64,000 nt of DNA from Leptolyngbya sp. FACHB-321 (lineage in GTDB: Bacteria; Cyanobacteriota; Cyanobacteriia; Leptolyngbyales; Leptolyngbyaceae): assembly GCF_014695975.1 (NCBI RefSeq), contig NZ_JACJPI010000084.1, forward strand, positions 1-64,000. Reading direction: 5' to 3'. Every line of letters starts with the position of its first letter. Within the stretch, counting starts at the first letter, position 1. Made by a program: the position numbers and the translations under genes. The notes below the pieces were generated by a model. That model did no database searches and was not told the origin of the DNA. It worked only from the letters and a program-made list of their open reading frames with translations. Shown here one piece after another: positions 28,267 through 35,793 of the stretch.

Positions 28267-29151
28267 TCATTGAGGGCGTGTTTGGCTAGGGATGAGAATC
28301 AGCGCCCAGTAGGGAACGTCAGCCGGATTCATGTCGGTGATCGGGCGAATCTGCTGGTTTGGCATAGTCGCACGTTCGATGTATAGCGCCCGTGAGAGTA
28401 AACCTAGCTCGTCCAGAATAGTGCGGACTTTGGCGAAGTGCCTGCCCAGTTTGATGATGATGGCAGCATCGGCAACAGCGAGGCGATCGCGCAAGGTCGC
28501 TTCATCCAGCGTCGCAGGCATAATGCTGAGAACATCGTTGCGATAGGTCAGAGGCGCACCCAGCATTGCAGCGCTAGCAAAGGTCGAAGAAATCCCCGGC
28601 ACCACTTCAGTATCAAAGCGTCCCGCAAGGCGATTGAAGATGTACATAAACGAGCCATACAGCATTGGTTCGCCTTCACATAACACCGCCACATTGCGTC
28701 CCGCCGCAAGATGCTGGGCGATCGTCTCAGCGGCAGCATCATAATGTGGCTGAGACGATCGCTCTACGCTAAACGGTAGCGGCATGGGCACTTCAAGCTG
28801 CTCCGGACGGATGAAATCTGCAACGATCGCTCGTGCCAACACTTTGCCGCTTTCCATTGTGGGATACGCAATCACCGGCACCGAAGTTAAAATGCGGTGA
28901 GCTTTAAGCGTCAGTAGTTCTGGATCACCGGGACCAATGCCCAAGCCGTAAAGTTTTCCGAGAGGTGGAGGAGTCGGGCGTCGGGCGTCGAGAGTGGGGG
29001 AAGAGAGTGTTGAGTGTTGAGGGTTAAGGGTTGAGTGCTGCACTGCTTCCCCTACCTCCTCTACCTTCTGCCCTCTGCCTTCTGCCTTCTGCTCCATGCC
29101 TTCTGCCTTCTGCCCCATGCCTTCTGCCTTCTGCCTATCTATTGCCGTCAT
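28267..29151 (-). CDS. cobI: Precorrin-2 C20-methyltransferase with repeat-derived N-terminus
   Basis: The enzyme proper begins near residue 66 (GKLYGLGIGPGDPELLTLKA) and shows the class III SAM methyltransferase features EGEPMLYGSFMYI and VPGISS. It methylates precorrin-2 at C20. The ATG at 29151 overlaps the cobH stop (ATGA), but the first 60 or so residues are translated short repeats (QKAEGMGQKAEGMEQ and HSTLNPQHSTL). A GTG at 29043 with a perfect AGGAGG 11 bases upstream is a plausible alternative start that removes the first repeat block. CobH and the Uma2-like gene flank it in the operon. Confidence 0.9.
   Translation of the reverse strand: MTAIDRQKAEGMGQKAEGMEQKAEGRGQKVEEVGEAVQHSTLNPQHSTLSSPTLDARRPTPPPLGKLYGLGIGPGDPELLTLKAHRILTSVPVIAYPTMESGKVLARAIVADFIRPEQLEVPMPLPFSVERSSQPHYDAAAETIAQHLAAGRNVAVLCEGEPMLYGSFMYIFNRLAGRFDTEVVPGISSTFASAAMLGAPLTYRNDVLSIMPATLDEATLRDRLAVADAAIIIKLGRHFAKVRTILDELGLLSRALYIERATMPNQQIRPITDMNPADVPYWALILIPSQTRPQ
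28975..29140. repeat. CCTTCTG and GTTGAG short repeats inside cobI
   Basis: Tandem CTTCTGCCTTCTGCC-type units (about 29060-29140) and TGTTGAGGGTTAAGGG-type units (about 29000-29040) fill the 5' end of cobI and are translated in frame. They are of the dispersed short repeat style seen elsewhere in the window. Confidence 0.75.
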
Positions 29152-29777
29152 AATTCATGCTCCTTTGCTAACGCATTCACGGCTGCGGCTGCCATTGCAC
29201 TACCACCCCGACGACCCTGAATGGTCAGAAAGGGAACCCCTCTGCTGTTAGTTGCCAGAGCGGCTTTTGACTCAGCAGCACCGACAAAGCCAACCGGAAA
29301 GCCCAGGATTAGTGCAGGTTTGGGTGCGCCTTCATCTAGCAGTTCTAGTAGGCGAAAGAGCGCGGTTGGGGCATTGCCGATCGCCACCACTGCACCTTCT
29401 AAATGTGGTTTCCACAGTTCTAACGCGGCAGCTGATCGAGTGTTCTGAATGGTTTGGGCGATCGTAGGCACTTGTGGATCGTTCAACGTACAAATGACAG
29501 CATTGTTTGCAGGCAGGCGTTGACGAGTAACACCATTTGCCACCATTTGAGCGTCACACAAAATGGGCGCACCGTTAATGAGCGCTGATCGTCCTGCGCT
29601 CGCTGCATCAGCTGAATACGCCAAATCAGTCACAATATCGGTCATACCGCAAGCGTGAATCAACCGCACGGCTACCGCTTCTAGTGTGGCTGGTAATGTT
29701 GCTAAATTTGCCTCGGCTCGAATGATGGCAAACGAGTGTTGATAGATTTCGTTACCATCGCGAATGTAGTCAATCAT
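29148..29777 (-). CDS. cobH: Precorrin-8X methylmutase
   Basis: A 209-residue enzyme (CobH/CbiC family) that moves the C11 methyl group to C12, giving hydrogenobyrinate or cobyrinate. Markers are IIRAEANL, the active-site His region RLIHACGMTDI, DAQMVANGV and LILGFPVGFVGAAESK. It overlaps the upstream methyltransferase gene by eight bases and the downstream cobI by four, so the three are probably translationally coupled. Confidence 0.95.
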   Translation of the reverse strand: MIDYIRDGNEIYQHSFAIIRAEANLATLPATLEAVAVRLIHACGMTDIVTDLAYSADAASAGRSALINGAPILCDAQMVANGVTRQRLPANNAVICTLNDPQVPTIAQTIQNTRSAAALELWKPHLEGAVVAIGNAPTALFRLLELLDEGAPKPALILGFPVGFVGAAESKAALATNSRGVPFLTIQGRRGGSAMAAAAVNALAKEHEL

Positions 29778-30465
29778 GCTTACGTTCAGTTGTAATCATC
29801 AACATTTCATTACCGCCCTTTTGCAATTCGTAAGGCACTTTTTTGATCGCTAAACGATGCCCTTGATCAGCTAGAGCTTGCATAACTGGATCGAGATGAG
29901 GTGATCGCTGGCGCATCAACGTGAGGATGGGGAAAATACGCACTTCTCGACTAACTCTTAGCATTTCTTGAATCGATTCTAGATGAAATTGATAGTCGAA
30001 CTGTTCTGAATACAAAAATAAAAAGTGTGAACAGACGGCTAAATCATACGTTTGATCAAGCTGTGCTAGATGAGGCAAGGCATCGATTACATAACGTCCG
30101 TCTGCTTTCCCAGTTTCATAATCATTAATGAACGTATGAATCGCCTTCACTCGATTTTTGCGTAGGTCATTTGGTGAATGGTGATACGACCAAACCCAAT
30201 CGTCTGGCGATGCCTTGATCTGACTCATAATATTGTCCACAACGGCATGAAAACGAGACAAGATTTCGACACCGCTGAATTGATAAATCGGATCAATTGA
30301 AGTAACGCTATAACCCAATTGCGTTGCTTCAGCGTTAAAACTAGCAGGACCATCGCCCACCCCTAAAAGACGTTGCTTTAGATCAACATCCGTCAGGTTA
30401 AACATTTTTATATATTCATCTAGCGATCGCCCAAATGGTACGACCTTCTCCAGTTTCATTGCCAT
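29770..30465 (-). CDS. Class I SAM-dependent methyltransferase-like protein in the B12 operon
   Basis: A 231-residue protein whose LLGVGDGPASFNAEATQLG and following SIDPIY read as motif I and the acidic end of strand 2 of a Rossmann methyltransferase. VIDALPHLAQ and YDLAVCSHFLFLY match motifs IV to V. It is not one of the class III corrin methyltransferases. It starts five bases after cobG and overlaps cobH by eight, so it is embedded in the pathway operon. The substrate is unknown; a corrin-modifying or regulatory role is inference from position. Confidence 0.8.
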   Translation of the reverse strand: MAMKLEKVVPFGRSLDEYIKMFNLTDVDLKQRLLGVGDGPASFNAEATQLGYSVTSIDPIYQFSGVEILSRFHAVVDNIMSQIKASPDDWVWSYHHSPNDLRKNRVKAIHTFINDYETGKADGRYVIDALPHLAQLDQTYDLAVCSHFLFLYSEQFDYQFHLESIQEMLRVSREVRIFPILTLMRQRSPHLDPVMQALADQGHRLAIKKVPYELQKGGNEMLMITTERKHD

Positions 30466-30470
30466 CAGTT

Positions 30471-31967
30471 TTAGCCTTTAACCCCCATCAAGCCGCAATC
30501 TGACGACGAACTAAGAATCTGCTGCAATTCAGCGATCGTATGCCGCTTGACAAAGTGCTTGAAGGTTTCCTGTGAGTGCAATCGTTGGTTTTGGTAAACC
30601 CGTAACATCTGCTCAACCAAGCCAGGTAATTGTGTGAAGGCATAGTTTTGATAGAGCGATCGACCGAACTTTGCACTATCCTCATCTGAAGCATCTTCAC
30701 CAACATAAACGTGATATGCTTCATAGCCATTTTGAGCTACGCCAACCAGTGCAATATCGCTAGTATGATGCTGAGCGCAGGATTTTTCACAGCCGCTGAA
30801 ATGGATATTAATGGGGCAATCAAGCGCAATATGTTGTTCTAAATAAGTTACTAGTGCTAGTGCATCGGCTTGCGTATTAGTAGCAGATGACTTGCAGCCC
30901 GTTGTACCAGAACAAGCCACGATCGCGCTTTGAGGATGCGTTGCAGATGTATGCAAGCCCAACTGTTCAACTTTTTGCTGTACTACTGCTATTTGTGACG
31001 TTTGCAGATCAGGAAGCAAGACGTTTTGCCAGGGTGTAAAGCGCAGTATGCCGCTGCCATAGTGTGCTGCAAGTGTTGCTAAGCCACGTAGTTGCTGCGT
31101 CTCTAAACGACCGAGGGGAAGTATTGTACCAATGTAAGAAAGTCCGGTTTGCCGTTGCGAATGGATTGCTAAATGTTGATAGCCATTTGTTAGTGAAACG
31201 TTGTCAGTTCTTTCACTTCGCTGCAAGGGAAAGGGGAGATGACGTGCAACTGCTTGTAAAAAATTTTCCACACCCCAGTCGTGCAAAAGCTCTTTTAAGC
31301 GTGGTTTACGACGTTTTGTAGTGTCGATCGCGCTTGTGTAATCGCGGTAGATCTCTGCTATGGCTGATAGCACCTGTAAACTCTCTTCCGGCTTGATCAG
31401 CACCTTGACATCGCAGGGCGCTGCTCCACGCTCACCCAGATTGAGATGGAGACGGAACCACACCGCTTCACCAATTTTCACGGCAACCAGGCTGATATCG
31501 TTGGGTCGATCGCGTACCGAAACCGCTTCGCCACCATCAAAGCACACGCTAAATTTGGGCGACAGCACTGCAAAATCGGGACGAGTCGTGAGATAACGGT
31601 TCCAGGCAGCAACAAACGGGCGTGTGTCCAGCAATTGCTGGCGATCGATGCCTGCGGTAGGGCTACACATGATGTTGCGAAGTGAGTCTACAGCGGCGAT
31701 CGGGGCTGCTAAATCAAGATTTTGCAGGCGATCCAGCATTTCTGTTGTAATGCCTGCCTGAAGCTCACGAATTTGCACATTGGCGCGGTTTGTCACTTCT
31801 ACATAGCCGCCACCAAACTGGTCAGCGAGGTCAGAGATCGCCTCACACTGCGGCACTGTCAGCAGTCCACCCGGTATTCTCAAGCGCAAAAGCAGCCCAT
31901 CCTGTGCGGCTGACGGCTGAAACAAACCGGGACACGTGGCAAATGGTGATACGGCTAAGGCTGACAA
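30471..31967 (-). CDS. cobG: Precorrin-3B synthase, CobG type
   Basis: A sulfite/nitrite-reductase-family protein with two ferredoxin-like halves and the Fe-S/siroheme cysteines CSGTTGC (near 351-357) and SGCEKSC (near 391-395). CobG contracts the corrin ring oxidatively in the oxygen-dependent pathway. An upstream ATG at 32042 lies inside the riboswitch and is rejected. The TTG at 31967 has GGAG spaced by eight bases and begins LSALAVSPFATCPGLFQP, giving 498 residues. The operon continues with the methyltransferase, cobH, cobI, the Uma2-like gene and cobJ. Confidence 0.9.
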   Translation of the reverse strand: MSALAVSPFATCPGLFQPSAAQDGLLLRLRIPGGLLTVPQCEAISDLADQFGGGYVEVTNRANVQIRELQAGITTEMLDRLQNLDLAAPIAAVDSLRNIMCSPTAGIDRQQLLDTRPFVAAWNRYLTTRPDFAVLSPKFSVCFDGGEAVSVRDRPNDISLVAVKIGEAVWFRLHLNLGERGAAPCDVKVLIKPEESLQVLSAIAEIYRDYTSAIDTTKRRKPRLKELLHDWGVENFLQAVARHLPFPLQRSERTDNVSLTNGYQHLAIHSQRQTGLSYIGTILPLGRLETQQLRGLATLAAHYGSGILRFTPWQNVLLPDLQTSQIAVVQQKVEQLGLHTSATHPQSAIVACSGTTGCKSSATNTQADALALVTYLEQHIALDCPINIHFSGCEKSCAQHHTSDIALVGVAQNGYEAYHVYVGEDASDEDSAKFGRSLYQNYAFTQLPGLVEQMLRVYQNQRLHSQETFKHFVKRHTIAELQQILSSSSDCGLMGVKG

Positions 31968-31974
31968 AACTTTT

Positions 31975-32001
31975 ACTCCTTCCCCGTGCGACGCAGGGAG
32001 T
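31975..32001 (-). promoter_or_regulatory. cobG: Hairpin covering the cobG ribosome binding site
   Basis: In the RNA, ACTCC (32001-31997) can pair with GGAGT (31979-31975), which is the ribosome binding site of cobG, with additional pairs (TGC/GCA) inside. It lies just after the cobalamin aptamer, so it is a good candidate for the expression platform: B12 binding would favour the hairpin and block translation. The pairing is seen; the switching is inferred. Confidence 0.6.
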
Positions 32002-32011
32002 AGACGACAAA

Positions 32012-32233
32012 GGCATCCCACAGATACCAGCCCAGTCGGCATTCTGACTTGGAAAGGCTAAGGGCTAAAGGCTAAAAACTAAAGATAAAAATTTATCCTT
32101 TAGCGTTTATCCTTCATCCTTTGCTTCGTCCTTTCTCTTCACAGTTGCGGCACAGTACCGGAATCACACCGGACTTTCCCGACTTGAGGCTTCAGTAACT
32201 TAGCATGAGAAGGCAGACAAGACGCGAGATGCC
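32012..32233 (-). ncRNA. Cobalamin riboswitch
   Basis: Read on the minus strand, the core GCCTCAAGTCGGGAAAGTC, then CGGTGTGATTCCGGTACTG and CCGCAACTGTGA, and later AAGTCAGAATGCCGACTGG, matches the B12 aptamer consensus. The ends close by an 8-pair P1 stem: GGCATCTC (32233-32226) with GGGATGCC (32019-32012), one G-U included. The variable part between the two core halves (about 32060-32130) is built from GGATAAA/GGCTAAA-type repeats that fold into a hairpin. The aptamer precedes cobG and would repress the operon when B12 is plentiful. Confidence 0.93.
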
Positions 32234-32505
32234 AACTTTTGTAATGAGTAGGTCAGTTTTCAGCGATCGGCTATTGGCTATCAGCAATCAGCGGTCAGCG
32301 ATCAGCCTGAGAGTTTGAATACCTGCTTCACTAGCGGCATACTTTATCGGCTTTTAGCTCTTAACTCGAGGCTGACTGCTGAAAACTAACCGCTGACGGC
32401 TTCGTTTTCACTAGCGGATACCTTATTAGCTTTTAGCTCCTAGCCTGAGGCTGACCGCTGAAAGCTGACCGCTGACGGCTCCATTAAACTCTTTAGTGCT
32501 GCTAC
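32234..32505. other. Divergent spacer with CTGA-type repeats
   Basis: Between the riboswitch and cobL. It holds mixed CAGCGGTCAGCG/GCTGACCGCTGA units, including a 76-base segment (32327-32402) repeated at 32407-32482 with few changes. No coding frame is seen; the promoters for both directions must lie here. Confidence 0.7.
32327..32482. repeat. Two tandem copies of a 76-base segment
   Basis: Each copy starts TTCACTAGCGG, contains GGCTTTTAGCTC or AGCTTTTAGCTCC, and ends CCGCTGACGGCTTC or CCGCTGACGGCTCC. The offset is 80 bases. The second copy ends about 24 bases before the cobL start, so it may carry or disturb the cobL promoter. Confidence 0.8.
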
Positions 32506-33708
32506 ATGACTCAGAAATGGCTTTCGGTAGTGGGGATTGGCGAGGACGGGTTAGCAGGACTCAGCACGATCGCTCGTTCTCTAGTTGATCGCGCTGAAGT
32601 GCTAGTGGGGGGCGATCGACATCTGGCTATGCTGCCGACAGACGCTCGCGAACGCCTGGTTTGGACATCGCCTCTGCGGGACTCGATCGAAGCAATTTTG
32701 CATCATCAGGGGCAAGCCGTCTGTGTGCTGGCCAGTGGCGATCCCATGTGCTACGGCATTGGGGTCACGCTGCTTCGTCACATCCCTTTAGCAGAAATGA
32801 CGATTCTCCCGGCACCATCGACCTTTAGCCTTGCTTGTGCCCGACTCGGTTGGTCGCTTACGGAAGTCGAAACGGTCAGCTTGTGCAATCGTCCGCCTGC
32901 CTTGCTGCACGCCTATCTATATCCGGGTGCTAGGCTCTTGATCTTGAGTGAAGGTCAGCAAACACCCGCGATCGTTGCTGCACTGCTGACTCAACGCGGC
33001 TTTGGCAATAGTTCAATGACAGTTTTAGAACGGTTGGGTGGCGCTTACGAACGTCATGTAGTGGGCACTGCCTCAACATGGAGCGAGACGAATTTAGCCA
33101 ACCTCAACGCGATCGCGGTTGAGTGCGTTGCCCATTCAGGCGTAACAGCCCTGCCGCGTACACCGGGCCTCCCAGACGATGCTTATCACCATGATGGACA
33201 ACTGACCAAGCATGAGGTACGGGCGCTTACCCTGTCGGCGCTTGCGCCCATGCCGGGAGAACTTTTGTGGGATGTAGGCGCAGGCTGTGGGTCGATCGCC
33301 ATTGAATGGATACGGAGCCATCCCCGTTGTCGGGCGATCGCCATTGAGAAAACCAGAACCCAGTATATTGCCGATAATGCAGCGGCACTCGGCACACCGG
33401 GGCTACACATCATCAACGGCAAAGCACCTGATGCGCTCCAAGATTTGCCTCAACCCAACGCTATTTTTATTGGTGGTGGTACCACTACCGACGGCATGAT
33501 TGAAACCTGCTGGGCAGCGTTGCCGCAGGGTGGTCGTCTGGTTGCTAATGTGGTTACGATCGAGGGTGAACGGCTCCTCTTTCAATGGCATGAAAAACTA
33601 GGCGGCACCTTTACGCGCATTGCTATTCAACGTGCCGAACCGATTGGGCGTTTCTTGGGTTGGCGATCGCTCGCACCAATTACACAGTGGGCAGTAGTCA
33701 AACCCTAG
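32506..33708 (+). CDS. cobL: Precorrin-6Y C5,15-methyltransferase (CbiE-CbiT fusion)
   Basis: A 400-residue fused enzyme. Residues 1 to about 205 form the CbiE-type class III methyltransferase (VVGIGEDGLAGLSTIAR, LASGDPMCYGIG). From about 210 it is the CbiT-type class I methyltransferase and decarboxylase (LWDVGAGCGSIAIEWIR near 252). It methylates C5 and C15 and decarboxylates ring C acetate. It is transcribed away from the riboswitch-controlled operon and has no aptamer of its own that I can see. It converges on cobK. Confidence 0.95.
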   Translation: MTQKWLSVVGIGEDGLAGLSTIARSLVDRAEVLVGGDRHLAMLPTDARERLVWTSPLRDSIEAILHHQGQAVCVLASGDPMCYGIGVTLLRHIPLAEMTILPAPSTFSLACARLGWSLTEVETVSLCNRPPALLHAYLYPGARLLILSEGQQTPAIVAALLTQRGFGNSSMTVLERLGGAYERHVVGTASTWSETNLANLNAIAVECVAHSGVTALPRTPGLPDDAYHHDGQLTKHEVRALTLSALAPMPGELLWDVGAGCGSIAIEWIRSHPRCRAIAIEKTRTQYIADNAAALGTPGLHIINGKAPDALQDLPQPNAIFIGGGTTTDGMIETCWAALPQGGRLVANVVTIEGERLLFQWHEKLGGTFTRIAIQRAEPIGRFLGWRSLAPITQWAVVKP

Positions 33709-33755
33709 CTAAGACCGCCGCTAACCGCAGCTATAAAGGATGAAAAGCCTTTCGC

Positions 33756-33769
33756 TCCCAACGTTGGGA
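33756..33769. other. 14-base palindrome between cobL and cobK
   Basis: TCCCAACGTTGGGA is a perfect palindrome in the spacer between the convergent cobL and cobK genes. It could form a very tight cruciform or bind a dimeric protein; no T-run follows. A CTGAAAGC-type repeat lies at about 33858-33893, next to the cobK stop. Confidence 0.5.
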
Positions 33770-33889
33770 ACATTGATTGCCACTAAAATTCTCAGATAGA
33801 TAGCCGATTAGTTTTGTAAACGTATGCTGTGCTAGTGATCGGTTCTCTTGCCGATCGCTGAAAGCCGACTGCTGAAAGCTGACCGCTTT

Positions 33890-34639
33890 TCAAAGCATTC
33901 GCTTTACCCACTCCACTGCACTAGCAACATCTGAGACTCGATCGCCAGATGGCATTGCAGGACGCTGCACCATCACGATCGGTAGCTCTAGCTCTCTTGC
34001 TGCCATAACTTTGGCGTAAGTGGCAGCACCACCGCTGTTTTTGCTGACGATCGCCTCAATCCTGTGCTGTTTCAGAAGCGCAATCTCGTTTTCTAGCGTA
34101 TAGGGACCGCGATCGAGCAGCAATTCGCCATTTGGTAACGCCATGTCGGTGGCTGGTGGATCAATCGACCGCATGAGGAACCAATGTGGTAACAGCGCGA
34201 AGGGTGCAAGCTGCTGTCTGCCAATGGTAAGAAAGATGCGCCTGGCATTTGTTGGAATAGCTTGGGCGGCGGCTTCGACAGTCTCGACCTCAATCCAGCG
34301 ATCGCCCGCAACTTTCTCCCACTCTGGTCGCACCAGCATGAGATGAGGAAGACGCGCCTCAACTGCCGCCATTGCTGCATTCCAAGATATCTGTGCAGCG
34401 AATGGATGCGTGGCATCAATCAAGATATCAATGCGCTGCTGTTTGAGATAAGCAAGCAAGCCATCAGAGCCACCAAAGCCACCAACGCGCACTTCTCCAG
34501 GTAGCGCAGACGGCTGCTGTGTCCGTCCAGCTAAAGCGGTGGTGATCTCTACTCCTGGCAAAATCGAGAGTTGGGCAGCGAGTGCGGCTGCATCGCCTGT
34601 GCCGCCTAAAATGAGCACTTGTGTGGTTTCAGAATTCAC
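33890..34639 (-). CDS. cobK: Precorrin-6A reductase
   Basis: A 249-residue NADPH-dependent reductase (CobK/CbiJ) with VLILGGTGDAAALAAQL at the N-terminus, DATHPFAAQISWNA in the middle and a late KNSGGAATYAKVMAA segment typical of the family. It reduces precorrin-6A (or its cobalt form) during ring synthesis. It is separated from the main operon and oriented toward cobL. The start at 34639 gives MNSETTQVLILGGTGD. Confidence 0.95.
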   Translation of the reverse strand: MNSETTQVLILGGTGDAAALAAQLSILPGVEITTALAGRTQQPSALPGEVRVGGFGGSDGLLAYLKQQRIDILIDATHPFAAQISWNAAMAAVEARLPHLMLVRPEWEKVAGDRWIEVETVEAAAQAIPTNARRIFLTIGRQQLAPFALLPHWFLMRSIDPPATDMALPNGELLLDRGPYTLENEIALLKQHRIEAIVSKNSGGAATYAKVMAARELELPIVMVQRPAMPSGDRVSDVASAVEWVKRML

Positions 34640-34783
34640 TGCGTCGCTTTAGAAGAACTGAATGCGAAACCTTTTATCCGGCTGGATAGTCTTGGTAGGC
34701 GTTACTTGCTGTTGGGCAACGTATCAAGGATGACAGCGGTGCAAAGCGTGTCATCCCTGATACAAGACGATCAAGATGATGCG

Positions 34784-35599
34784 CTATTTTGTTGCCAGCT
34801 TCGCCGTATCGAGATTAATGAACGGCAGCGCCCCATTGCCACCCATAACCTGTGGAAACTTGCCGTCCCATTTCTCGATCGCCTGTTTCTGTAGCAGTTC
34901 TGGTGTCAGCGTCTCACGCAGCAAGCGTTGGGCTTCTGCTTGTCCTTTCGAACGGTTGATCGTTGCTTCGGCTTCTTGCTCGGCTTCCTGGGCAACATAC
35001 ACAGCTCGTTGGGCGCGCTGTTCTGCAATCTGCTTTTCTTCTACCGCATTAGAAAATTCGGGCGAAAATTTCAGATCAACGACGCTGGTATCAAGAATGA
35101 TGATGCCGTATTTATTCAGGCGATCACCCAGTGCCATATCAAAGTCCTGCTTCAGCTCATCACGCTTAGTAATCGCTTCTTCAATGGTGCGCCGTGCCGC
35201 CGCAATCTTAAACGACTCCTGCGTTTGAGGCGCAATAATCTTCGACACAATGTTTTGCAAACTGCCCTGTGTGCGTCGGATATTCACAACCTGAGCTGGA
35301 TCTAAGCGAAAGTTGATGGCAAAGCTGGCAGTCAAGTCTTGCAAATCGCGGGTAGAACTTTGGGCAGGCACTTCAAACTTCTGCACGGTCAAATCGTAAA
35401 TGTCGACTCTGGAGACAAACGGTGGCTTGATATGAATGCCTTCCAGCAGTTCACCATCACGCGCTTTACCGAGAATGCTAATAACCCCAGCCTCACCGGG
35501 GTTGATGATGACAAAGGCATTCAGCCCTAACAGCGCCACGATGCCGACGAGCACCAGTAGTGCAGTCGTCTGCCAGGTTTGCGCTTGCTGACTACTCAC
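34784..35599 (-). CDS. SPFH/prohibitin-family membrane protein
   Basis: A 271-residue prohibitin-like protein: one N-terminal membrane helix (about 13-34), an SPFH domain (GEAGVISILGKARDG to about residue 190) and an Ala/Glu/Gln-rich coiled coil (AEQEAEATINRSKGQAEAQ). Prohibitin-type proteins form large ring or scaffold assemblies at membranes and often work with FtsH. An ftsH gene is in the window, but 16 kb away. It is transcribed alone. Confidence 0.93.
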   Translation of the reverse strand: MSSQQAQTWQTTALLVLVGIVALLGLNAFVIINPGEAGVISILGKARDGELLEGIHIKPPFVSRVDIYDLTVQKFEVPAQSSTRDLQDLTASFAINFRLDPAQVVNIRRTQGSLQNIVSKIIAPQTQESFKIAAARRTIEEAITKRDELKQDFDMALGDRLNKYGIIILDTSVVDLKFSPEFSNAVEEKQIAEQRAQRAVYVAQEAEQEAEATINRSKGQAEAQRLLRETLTPELLQKQAIEKWDGKFPQVMGGNGALPFINLDTAKLATK

Positions 35600-35793
35600 G
35601 ATTGAAACTCCTTTGTATTGATCACTGCTACGACCATAGGCGATCGACGTTGCATAATGCTTGCCTACAGCAAAGACGATCGCTTGAAGGTGGCAGCGAT
35701 CGCGCCAGCACTATCAAAAGTGGCGATCGCTAACGTGGTGGAAGGGATCAAGAGGATCAGTGAAAGCTGTTTTTTCTGGCAAACAACGATCGC

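Noticed and set aside
32260-32490. Closely spaced repeats that could suggest a CRISPR array.
   Set aside because: Units are short, unequal and have no unique spacers of constant length; no cas genes are near.
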